Shown here: positions 32,470 through 44,400 of the stretch, one piece after another | Layout: every line of letters begins with the position of its first letter | Position numbering within the stretch: position 1 is the stretch's first letter | Origin: Myxococcales bacterium | GTDB lineage: Bacteria > Myxococcota_A > Polyangia > Palsa-1104 > JAEUJZ01 | Direction of reading: 5' to 3' | DNA: 49,060 nt | Assembly: GCA_016794505.1 (NCBI GenBank) | Contig: JAEUJZ010000074.1 | Location: forward strand, 1-49,060 | Made by a program: the position numbers and the translations under genes | Notes under the pieces: generated by a model | Seen by the model: the letters and a program-made list of their open reading frames with translations, nothing else | Databases searched by the model: none | Told to the model about the DNA's origin: nothing

Positions 32470-35400
32470 ATGCTTCGCGATGCAAAGCCGGGACAGAACC
32501 CCTTGACCCCGCAGCGGGACGACGCGGCCCTGTCGACGTTCTCGGCCATCCGCGACTGGGTGATCCAGTACATCGCAAGCCGCTTGGGCGTGGCGAACGC
32601 AGAGGTGGCAGCCGGCGAACACTTCCAGCGGGTTGGGCTCGACTCGCTGGGCGCGACGGCCCTGCTGATCGAGCTTGGCAAGCGGCTTGGGCACACGCTG
32701 TCCCCGACGCTGATCTGGGAATTTCCCAGCGCGGACGCGCTTGCACAGCACCTGAGCGCAGCGCATTCGGACGGCAAGATCCCAGCCCAGGCGACAGCGG
32801 TCGCACCTTCTGAAGCGAGCAGCGAACCCATCGCCATTGTGGGCATGGCCTGTCGCTTTCCGCAGGCTGACAATCTAGCTGCCTTTTGGGATCTGCTTCG
32901 CAAGGGCATCGATGCGATTCGGGAAGTTCCAGCGATTCGTTGGCACGGCTCTGCGCCGTCCGATCGCGAACCAAGCACGGCAGAAGAAGACGGCTCGCGC
33001 TTTGGTGGCTTCATCCACGATGTCGAGACCTTCGACCCTGGGTTCTTTGGCATCTCTCCGCGCGAAGCGACGCTGATCGATCCGCAGCAGCGGCTGGCTC
33101 TTGAGCTGTCTTGGGAAGCGCTTGAAGATGCCGGCATTCCAGCGACGGCGGTCCGCGGCGACCGCTGTGGCGTATTCGTTGGCGTGATCTGGCATGACTA
33201 TGCTGACCTTCTTCTGCGCGCCGATGTGCCGGTTGAACAACACACTGGCACTGGGCAATCGCTGAGCATCGTGGCCAATCGCATCTCGTATGCGCTGGGA
33301 CTTCAGGGCCCAAGCTTGGCGATCGACACGGCCTGCTCGTCGTCGCTGGTCGCGATCCATCTGGCCTGTCACAGCCTGCGCGCGGGCGAGTCGTCCTTGG
33401 CACTGGTGGGTGGCGTAAACCTGATGCTGTCCCCACATACAAGCGAAGTGCTGAGCAAGTTCGGCGGCCTGTCACCGCGCGGCCGCTGTCGCGCGTTTGA
33501 CGCAGGGGCCGATGGCTTTGTGCGGGGCGAAGGCGGGGGCTTCGTGGTGTTAAAGCCACTGTCGCACGCACTAGCCGATGGCGATCACGTGTACTGCGTG
33601 ATTCGGGGCAGCGCGGTCAACAACGATGGAGCCAGCAACGGCCTGACCGCACCGAACCCAGCGGCGCAGCGCGCGGTGCTGACCGCGGCGTGCCAGCAGG
33701 CACAGATCTCGCCAACGGCCATCGACTATGTCGAAGCGCATGGCACCGGCACCAAGCTAGGTGACCCCATTGAAGCGGCAGCACTGGGCGCGGTTCTCGG
33801 CGCGGGTCGATCCGCAAGCTCTGCGCTGCGGATCGGATCGGTCAAGACCAACATCGGACATCTAGAGGGAGCCGCGGGGATCGCTGGGCTGATCAAGACC
33901 GCGCTAGCCATCGAGCATCGCTCGATTCCCCCAAGCTTGCACTTTGCAGAAGCCAACCCGCTGATTCCTTTTTCTGCTCTGAAGTTGGCGGTGGCGACCC
34001 AGCTAGAGCCATGGCCTTCATCAGGTCCCGCCGTCGCTGGTGTCAGCTCGTTTGGCTGGGGCGGCACCAACTGTCATGTGATCGTAAGCAGCTTGGATGC
34101 GGCGCCTCCGCAGCTTCTGCGGCTTGCAGCAACCGATCACGAGAGCCTGCGTCACGCAGCGCAGACCGCGATCTCGCACGCCCTGCGCGGACCGGAGGAT
34201 CTTGCCGCGCTGTGTGCGTTGCCACAGACCGATGGTACACATCGGCTGGCTGTCGTAGCTCGCTCGCAGCCCGAGCTGGCGACGAAGCTGGGGGCGTGGC
34301 TAGCAGACCAGACCGTGCCGGGATGCCACGCGGCCATCGCATCCAAGCCCGAGAAGCGGACCGCGTTTCTCTATTCGCCGCAAGGCGGACAGTGGCGCGG
34401 CATGGCAAGCCGACTTCTGCGCGAGAGCACCGTCTTTCGGCAGAGCATGCAGTCGTGTGATGCGGCCATCGCGCGTCATGGCCACTTCTCGGTCCTGCGC
34501 GAGCTGCACCGGCCAACTGCGCGCTCTGCCACGGCAACGTTTATCCAGCCCTGCCTGTTTGCCGTGCAGGTGGCCTTGACTGCGGTGCTCGATTCTATCG
34601 GCGTATCACCCGACTATGTGGTCGGGCACAGCTTGGGAGAGATCTCTGCATCCTGCGTCTCGGGTGCGCTGTCTTTGGACGATGCCGCACGCGTGATCGT
34701 GAGCTACAGCCGACTGCAGAACACAACGACCGGCGACGGGGGCATGGCGCTTGTGCAGCGCTCAGCCGACGAGACGCGTGCGCTGCTTGCGCCGTACGCC
34801 GATGCAGTGTGTATTGCTGGACAGAACGGCCCACTGACTACGCTTCTCTCTGGCCGGCCCGCCGCACTCGATGCCATCGTCGAGACCCTGCGTCAGCAGG
34901 GGACGTTTGCGGCCCGCATCGATGTCCAGATCGCTGCGCACAGTCCGCAGATGGATCCGATTCTGGAGCCGCTCACCGCAGCGCTGCTTGGCATCACACC
35001 GCGACCGGGCCGAATTCCGATGTGGTCGACCTCAACGCGCGGCTGGGTGCAGGGACCGGATCTAGACGGCGCGTGGTTCGCGCACAACCTACGCAGCCCG
35101 GTGTACTTCGATGAGGCCGTCCGCGCGCTTTGCAGGCAGGGCGCGGAGCTGTTTGTCGAGGTGAATGCACATCCGATCCTGCTGCCCTCGATCCAGCAGG
35201 GGCTGCAGCACTGCAGCGATACAGCCATCGCTTGCGGCACGCTGATTCGCGGGGAACCCGAGCTCGCCGCGCTGCTCAACACCGCCGCACAGGTGTGGAC
35301 GCATGGCGGCACGATCCGTGCGTCGTCCGAACCGAGTCGCCTTGCCTTGGCTGCCGATACCCAGGCATCGGATGCGCAGCTTGTGGTGCTGTCCGCACAA

Positions 35401-38400
35401 AGTGAAGGCTCGCTCGCGGCGCAGCTATCTCGCTTGGATACACACCTGCGCACGCAGCCAGAAGCATCGCTGCCCGATCTGGCGTACAGCCTGGCGACCA
35501 CGCGCAGCGCGCTGCGAAAGCGGGTGGCACTGGTGGCCACGTCACTCGCGGCACTGCAGCAGACCTGCGTCGCTGCGCAGGGCCATGCGCTGGCGCAGAT
35601 CGCAGCCACCGCATCGTCGCCGCCCGACACACGCGCATTTTTATTTACCGGCCAAGGGGCACAGACGCCTGGCATGGGTCGCGGCCTGTATCAAGCGTTC
35701 CCTGCGTTCCGCGAAGCGTTCGATCGCGTGGTGCGCTTGTTTGACCAACAGATCGCAGGCTCGCTGCGCGCAGTGATGTGGGCACCTGCGGATCACGCTG
35801 ATTCCGCCTTGATCGATCAGACGGGCTATACGCAGCCAGCGCTGTTCGCGTTGGAATACGCGCTGCATGCGCTGTGGCAGGCGTGGGGCATCGCGCCCGA
35901 TCGCCTGGCTGGTCACAGCATCGGTGAGCTCGTCGCAGCCTGCATCGCAGGAGTCTTTTCGCTAGAGGATGCTGTTCGACTCTGCGCGGCGCGCGGCCAG
36001 TTGATGCAGGCCCTTCCGACCGGCGGCGCCATGGCGTCGATTGCCGCGAAAGAAGCGAGCGTTGTGGCTGCGATTGCCGCCTGTTCCGATCGGGTCTCGA
36101 TTGCCGCGATCAACGGTCCAGAACACGTCGTAATTGCCGGAGAACAGAGCAGCGTCGAGGAAGTCGTCGCCGCTTTTTCGGCCCGCCATGTGCGCACCAA
36201 GCTCTTGCGCGTGTCGCACGCATTCCACTCGCCCCGCATGGATCCCATGCTGGCGGACTTTCGCCGTGTGGCGCAGTCCATTCGCTATCACGCCCCGGCT
36301 CTGCCTTTGATCAGCAACCTGACTGGGCAGCTTGCGGACGACAGCGTCTGCACCGCAGAGTACTGGGTGCGCCATGTTCGCGAGGCCGTGCGATTCGTCG
36401 ACGGCACACGCGCGCTGGGCGATGCCGGCGTGCGCACGTTCATCGAGATCGGACCGAAGTCGACGCTGCTCAGCTTGGTATCGGCCGCACTTCCCGACGT
36501 CGATGTGACGCTCGTACCCAGCTTGCGCGCAGGACGCGGGGAATCCGAAAGCGCGCTGGAAGCGCTGGGCAGCCTGTGGGCGCGCGGCGCCAGCGTGGAC
36601 TGGGAGGGCGTGTTCCCATGGCGCGGAAGACGCTGCGCCCTGCCCTCGTACGCCTTTGAAAAGACGCGATACTGGCCAGCCCAAGCACCACGGCGCAGTG
36701 TCACGCCGCCTGCAGTCCGCGCGGACCTGCACTACACCCTGGAATGGCCCGAGCGCCCACGTGTGCCGTCGCCAGATCTTGAAGCTCGCGCGGGAAGCTG
36801 GCTGGTTGTTGCCGAGCGCGAGGACAGCGGCTGGGCATTGGCCCGAGCGCTCTTGTCACATGGACGATCTGCCCGTGTGTTGTCTGCGCAGATCGATGAC
36901 TCGGCGCTGATCACGGAGCTCCACGCGGGCGAACGACTTGAGGGCGTGGTGGTGCTGTCAGACGCGCCGCTGCCAGCGGAAGAAGCTCTCGCCGGACGCC
37001 CCTTGCACGAGCGCATCCTGCCGGCTGCCAGCTCGCTCCTGACGGTGATCCGCGGACTTTCTGCGGGCTCTTCCGCCAAGCTATGGATCGTCACGCGCGG
37101 AGCGTGGGCGATCGCTCCCGGTGACGCGACGAACTATCCGCAGGCCGTGCTGTGGGGCGCAGGACGCGTAGCCGCCGCAGAAAACCCAGCCGCCTGGGGA
37201 GGACTCGTTGACCTAGACCCACTGGGGGACACGGGCGAATTCGCTGATCTGGCCCGCGAGCTGCTGCAGCCGCAGGCCGAAGATCAGCTGGCATTCCGCA
37301 GTCGGCGCCGCCTTGCCGCGCAGCTCAACTCTGCGCCTGTTCCGACGGAATCCCCGACGATCGTGTCCGATGCAACGTATCTGGTGACAGGAGGGCTGGG
37401 CGCGATTGGGCTCTGCATTGCCGAGTGGCTGGCTGCGCGCGGGGCTCGCCACCTCCTCCTCACCAGCCGCCATGGAGTACCGCCGCGCTCGCAGTGGACA
37501 GAACAGACCGATCCCGCGGTGCTGCAACAGATCGCGCAGATCGAAAAACTAGAAGCGCTTGGTGTACAGGTCACAGCCGCGGCAATCGATGTTGCCGACG
37601 GTGCGCAGATGTCTTCGCTGCTGTCCTCGGCCCTGCCGGCCGTGCGAGGTGTGTTCCACGCGGCTGGCGTGTTGTCTGTCGGCCTGCTGGCCCAAAAAGA
37701 CGCTGCGCAGCTCGCGGCGGTGCTGCGCCCAAAAGTGGATGGCGCCTGGGCTCTGCATCAAGCCACACGCCACCTGCCGCTCGATTTTTTTGTGCTCTTC
37801 TCGTCGGTCGCTGGGACCCTGGGCCCCATGGGCAGCGGCCTGTATGCGGCGGCCAACGCAGCCCTCGACTCCTTTGCTGAGTACCGCCGGGCGCAGGGCC
37901 GGCCGGCCGTGAGTATCGCGTGGGGCGCGTGGGCCACAGGGATGGCGCTGCGCTTGTCGCCGCTGCAGCTCAGCGAGCCAGGCGTGCGCATGATGCCGCT
38001 GCCCGATGCGCTGACCATGCTAGGCCACGTGATGTGCGGCCCGGCTGCGTACTGCATGGTGGCCTCGCTCGACTGGCGAAAGCTCGCCGCCACGCTGCCT
38101 CCGGGAACGCGTCAGCGTCAGTTGATTGCGCGCTTTGTGCGCGATGAAGGCAGCGCGATCGAGGCCCCGACCGAGGCGCGCGATCCACAGCCGACAGCGC
38201 GCCGCGCAGTGGCTGCCGAGCTGCCCGATCGCGTGCGCAGGTGCGTGGCCCAGGTGCTGGGTCTGGATGCCGGGAACAAGCTGGATGCGACACAGCGCTT
38301 TGGCGAGCTGGGCATGGACTCGCTGATGGCGGTGCAGCTTCACAAAGCTCTGCAGCATGAGCTGGGCGTGCCGTTGAGCTCGACGGTCGCGTTTGACTAC

Positions 38401-41400
38401 CCAACCTTGGAGCGCCTGGTCGCGCATCTACGCAGCGATGTACTGAGGGTCGCAAGCGAGGAAGCGATCCATGCCGAACCTCCGCTTGCGAGCAGCGAGC
38501 CGATCGCCGTCATCGGCATGGCGTTTAGGTTGCCCGGTGATGCCAGCGATGCGCAGTCCGCGTGGTCCCTGCTGCGCGCTGGCACGGACGTTGTGCGAGA
38601 GGTTCCGGCGAGCCGATGGAAGGCCGCAGACTGGTACGATCCGAACCCGGACACAGCGCAGCGCACCACAGTGACGCGCGGCGGTTTTCTGACGGATATC
38701 GAGTCCTTCGATGCCGGCTTCTTCCACATCGCGCCGCTCGAAGTGATGACCATGGATCCACAGCAGCGCATGCTGCTGGAGGTCACATGGGAAGCGCTAG
38801 AGCGCGCAGGCCAAGATCCCATCGCGCTACGCGAAACACAGACCGGCGTCTTCGTCTGCGCGGGCGAAAACGAATATGCCGAGCGTCTGCAAGGAATGAG
38901 CGATACCGCTGCAGCGCGCTACAGCGGCACTGGCAATCTATCGAGCGTCCTGGCTGGCCGGCTGTCGTACTTTTTGGGGCTGCAGGGTCCCAGTCTGTTT
39001 GTCGACACCGCGTGCTCGTCCTCGCTGGTCGCGCTGCATCTGGCGTGTCAGAGCCTGCACGCAGGCGAATGCACATCGGCACTGGTCGGCGGTGTGAACC
39101 TGCTTTTATCCCCGCGCAGCTTCGTCATGATGTCGCAGCTTCGCGCGCTGTCGCCCGATGGGCGCTGCCGAACCTTTGCGGCCGATGCCGATGGCTACGG
39201 TCGATCGGAAGGCTGCGTCGTCTTGGTGTTGAAGCGTGAGAGCGATGCCCTGCGCGCTGGCGATCCCATCTTGGGCGTGGTGCGTGGCAGCGCCATCAAT
39301 CACGACGGACCCAGCAGCGGTCTGACCGCACCGAACGGGCCAGCGCAGCAGGCTGTGCTGCGTCACGCGCTGGAGCACGCGCGTGTATCCCCGCGTGATG
39401 TCGACTATGTCGAGTGCCACGGCACAGGCACCGAGCTCGGCGATCCCATCGAGGTGCAGGCCTTGGCTGCCGTCTATGGCGATCAGCGACAGGCGGATCG
39501 GCCGCTGTGGATCGGCGCGGTCAAAGCACATCTGGGTCATATGGAGGCCGCTTCCGGCCTGGCCGGTATCGTCAAGCTGCTCTTGTCTCTGCAAAACGAA
39601 GAGCTTCCGGCTCAGCCTGCGCTGCGTGATCTGAACCCGCACATTCCATGGCAGTTGCTGCCCGTGCGCGTGCTGCAACAGGCGCAGATCTGGCCGCGGG
39701 GAAGCAAGCCGCGCATCGCTGGAATCAGCTCGTTTGGCCTCAGCGGCACCAATGCCCACGTGATCCTGCAGGAAGCACCTGCGCTGCCAGCGCCAGCCGC
39801 GGATCCGCCCCACTCGGCCGAGCTGATCGTTCTTTCGGCGCACAGCGAAGCAGCGCTTCGCGCCCAGGCGGCTCGCTTGTACACGCAGCTTGGCTCCAGC
39901 GCGCAGGTGTCGCTGGCCGACGCAGCGTATGGCCTTTCATGCCACCGGGCGGCACTGGCGCAGCGGGCCGCCTTGGTAACCACCTCGCGCGACGACTTGC
40001 GGACGCAGCTTGAGGCACTTTCGGCAGGAGCGCCGCGCTCCGGAACCATCGTCTCTGCGCTCGTCGGCGCAGCCCGACCCCAGGTGGTCTTTGTGTTTCC
40101 GGGCCAAGGCTCGCAGTGGCTGGGGATGGGACAGACGCTTCTGCAGGAAGAGCCGCGCTTTGCCGAAGCACTGACCGCCTGCGATCAAGCCATCCAGAAA
40201 GAGGCTGGCTTTTCCGTGCTGGCTGAGCTGACGGCCGATGCGACGACGTCACGACTGCAGCACGTGGATGTCGTGCAGCCAGTGCTGTTTGCCATGAGCG
40301 TGGCGTTGGCGGCGCTGTGGCGTAGCTGGGGCATCACGCCCGATGTCGTGGTCGGTCACAGCCTGGGCGAGATCGCTGCGGCGCATGTGGCGGGGGCGCT
40401 GTCCTTGCACGATGCAGCAGCCGTCATTTGTCGACGCAGTCGCTTGCTGCGCCAGATCAGCGGACAGGGCGAGATGGCGCTGATCGATCTTTCGGAGGGC
40501 GAGACCGCGGCGCTGCTTGTAGGCCATGAAGATCGCCTGAGCATCGCGGTGAGCAACGGCCCCCGCGCGACCGTGATCTCTGGCGATCCAAGCGCGCTTT
40601 CAACGGTGCTTTCGCTTCTGGCAGAGCGCGGCGTGTTCTGTCGACGCGTCAAGGTAGATGTCGCCAGTCACAGTCCGCAGGTCGAGCCGCTGTTGCCTGA
40701 GCTGCGCCGACAGCTTTCGCACATTCAGCCGCGGCCCTGCGCGATCCCGATGCGCTCGACCGTAACCACGACCGATGTCACAGGTCTCGATCTGGATGCC
40801 GAGTACTGGGTGCAGAACCTGCGGCAGCCGGTGCGATTCGGCGCGGTGCTGCAGTCGCTGCTGGATTCTGGCCCCTGCCAAGCCATCGAGCTGAGCGCAC
40901 ATCCGGTGCTGCTGCCGGCGATCGAAGAGATGCTGTCTGCGGCCTCGACAAAATCCGCGGCTCTGGCTTCGCTGCGACGCGGCCAGCCCGAGCGCGCAGC
41001 GCTTCTTTCCAGCCTGGCTGCGCTGTGGTGCGCCGGGGTGCCGGTGACCTGGCCGCAGCTGTTTCCATCGCCGCGACCGCTGCCAGACCTGCCGACGTAT
41101 GCCTGGCAGCGCGAGCGCTTCTGGGTCGATCCGCCGCCGTCTTCGATCCATGCAAGCCATCCCAGGAAGCTGCTGTCCCCCGCGGCGCATCCGCTCTTGG
41201 GAAGTGCGCAGACGCTGTCGACGCAGAGCGGCACGCACGTATGGGAACAGGTCTTCGAGCCGCCGTACGTCGCGTGGCTGCGCGACCATCGCGTACAAGG
41301 CACGATGATTTTTCCAGGGGCTGCGTATCTAGAAATGGCTCTCGCCTGCGCGCACGAGCGCTTTTCGGCCGAGCCTGCGGACGTGACGGAGCTCGCCTTG

Positions 41401-44400
41401 GTCGAGGCGCTAAGTCTGCCCCCCGAGAGCGCGGTGATCCTGCAGGCCGTCACAACGGAAGAGATGCCGGGGCGGCTGCGCTTCCACGTGGCGAGCCGCG
41501 ATGTCAGCCAGAGTCCGGCGACATTCCGCGTCCATGCACGCGGCGTTCTCAAGCGGCGCAAAGGATCCTCGTCGCCAAGCAGCCTGGATCTGGTCGCGCT
41601 GCGCGAGCGCTTGCGCTCGACGGAAGCGGCAGATGTTGCTCGGCTGTACGAAGACATGGCCGCGATGGGCATGGAATACGGCGAAGCGTTCCGTGGCATC
41701 CGGGAGCTGTGGTGTGGCGACAGCGAAGCGCTCGGCAGAATCGAGCTGCCGGCAGCGGCCAAAAGTGGTCAAGCGGGATACCAGTTTCACCCGGCCCTGC
41801 TCGATGGCTGCCTGCAGATCTTGGTGGCAGCGCTGGGACCTGAGCGCGGTCATGCGCCCTGGCTTCCCGTGTATGTCGCGGCGCTGCAGCGTTACAAAAC
41901 GCCGCCCGGCGAGCTGTTCTGCCATGTGCAGTTGCTTCCGCCCGCTGCAGCGCAGCCGGATCGCCGTCGCGCCCAGCTTGTCATCTGCGATCGCGCGGGG
42001 CGCGTGGTTGCAGAGCTACGCGATTTCGTCGTGCAGCGCCGCGCCGATAGCGGGCCACACGATCACAGCGAGCGCTGGTTCCTATCCCCCGACTGGCAAG
42101 TACGAGCTGTGCCGCCGCCGCGGGTGACTTCGGGCCGCTGGCTGCTGCTTGGGGATGGCGGGGCCTTGGGACGGACGCTGCGCGAAGTGCTGCTGGCGGC
42201 GGGACACGCGGTTGCACAGGGCGAGTCGCTGCTGCCCAACTCAACCGCTCTGCGCGTCTTGTTGACGGCGTCGTTTGGCGACAAAGCGCCGACGGCGGTC
42301 GTGCATCTTGGCCGCGTTGGTGTCGAAGGAGTCAGCGAGTCCAGCATTCCAGAAAAGGCGCTCTTGCAGGGCTGCGACAGCGTGCTGCATGTCGTGCAGG
42401 CGCTCGTTGGCATGTGGTACCGCGAGGTGCCACGCCTGTGGCTGTTTACGCGAGGAGCCCAGGCCGTCGGAAGCGGGCCCATCTCGCTGACTCAAGCGCC
42501 CCTTCTTGGGTTGGGACGCACCATCGCTGTCGAACATCCCGAGCTGCGCTGCCTGCGCGTGGATCTCGACCCGGCGCGCCCCGATGGCGAAGCTGAAGCG
42601 ATCTTGGCTGAGCTGCTGGCCGATGAGGACGAAGACGAGATCGCGCTGCGAGGACGCGATCGACGGGTCTCACGCTTGGTGCATCGCCAGCCCGAAGTGG
42701 ATCGCAGCAGTCGAAAAGAGCGCGCGGCAGGACAGCCATTCCGCCTAAACATCGAGCAGCCCGGCGTACTCGATCACCTGTTTCTGCAGAGCTGCGTGCG
42801 CCGTCCCCCTGGCCCGAACGAAGTCGAAATTTCCGTCGAGGCAGCGGGCCTGAACTTCATGGATGTCATGACGGCGATGGGCATACGACCTGGCGCAAAC
42901 GGTGCCCCCGTTCTGTTGGGCAACGAGTGCTCGGGGCGCGTTGTGGCGGTCGGCGAAGGCGTACCAGATCTGCACATCGGTCAAGCCGTGGTGGCAGCCA
43001 CGCCGGGCAGCTTTGCCACGCACGTGACCGTTGCATCGTGCAAGGTGGTGGCGCGTCCCGATGCGCTCGATGCCACGCAGGCCGCTGCCCTGCCCATCGC
43101 GTACATGACCGCGTGGTATGGCTTGGTTCACTTGGCCCGCCTGCGCGCGGGAGAGCGCGTGCTCATTCACTCAGCGACGGGTGGCACCGGACTTGCCGCC
43201 GTCCATATCGCGCGGCATCTCGGGGCCGAGATCTTTGCCACGGCCGGCAGCGAACAGAAGCGCGAATGGCTGCGATCCCAAGGCATTCGTCATGTGATGG
43301 ACTCGCGCTCGCTCGATTTTGCGTCCCAGATCCTGACGGCGACACAAGATGAAGGCGTCGATGTCGTATTGAACTCGCTGTCGGGACCCGCCATCGAAGC
43401 GAGCTTTTCCGCGCTGGGACAAGACGGACGCTTCATCGAGCTCGGCAAGACCGATATCTATTCCGATCGGCCGCTTGGTCTTTCGCCGTTCAAAAAAAGC
43501 CTGTCGTACAGCGCGGTCGATCTCGCGGCGCTCAGCGAACGCCGGCCCAAGCGCTTCGGTCGCTTGCTCAGCGAAGTGATGTCGCTGATCGCTGCAGCAG
43601 TGCTGCCGCCCTTGCCGCTGGAGGCCGTGCCGATCTCGCAGGCTGCGGACGCGTTTCGCAAGATGGCGCAAGCGCAGCACATGGGAAAGCTGGTGCTGAC
43701 ACTCAGCGAGCCAGACGTCTTGGTTCGTGCGCCACAGCGCGCCGAAGTTCCCATTCGCAGCGACGCGAGCTACTTGGTGACAGGAGGGCTGGGCGGTCTG
43801 GGACTGAAGATCGCCGAGTGGCTGGGTTCCCAAGGCGCGGGCCACTTGGTCTTGATGGGGCGAGCTGGAGACGTCAGCTTCGAGCAGCGCGCCTGCGTCT
43901 CGGCGCTCGTGGCCAAAGGCACCCGCGTCTCGATTGCCAAAGGCGACGTCGCGAACCGCCTGCAGCTTGAACATATTCTTTCCGACATCCAGGGATCGGG
44001 CATGCCACTGCGCGGGATCATCCATGCAGCCGGCGCGCTGGATGACGGCTTGATCATGCAGCAGACGCCGCTGCGCTTCCGCACGGTCATGGGACCCAAG
44101 GTGCAAGGTGCCTGGCATCTGCACGAGCTCACGCGGACTGTGGCCTTGGATTTCTTTGTCATGTACTCGTCCGCGGCTGGCCTTTTGGGATCGGCCGGGC
44201 AAGCGAACTACGCGGCGGCCAACGCATTTCTGGACGCCTTGGCCCATCATCGCCGGTCCCATGGGCTGCCTGCGCTCAGCATCGACTGGGGCGCATTTTC
44301 GGAAGTGGGGCTGGCATCCGAGCAAGAGAATCGCGGCGCACGCCTCGCCACGCGCGGCATGGAGAGTCTGACACCTGAGCAAGGCATCGTGGCGCTGCAC

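Noticed and set aside
32824..34080. KS1 as a decarboxylating KSQ loading domain
   Set aside because: The active-site residue is Cys289 in DTACSSS, not Gln, so it is a normal condensing KS.
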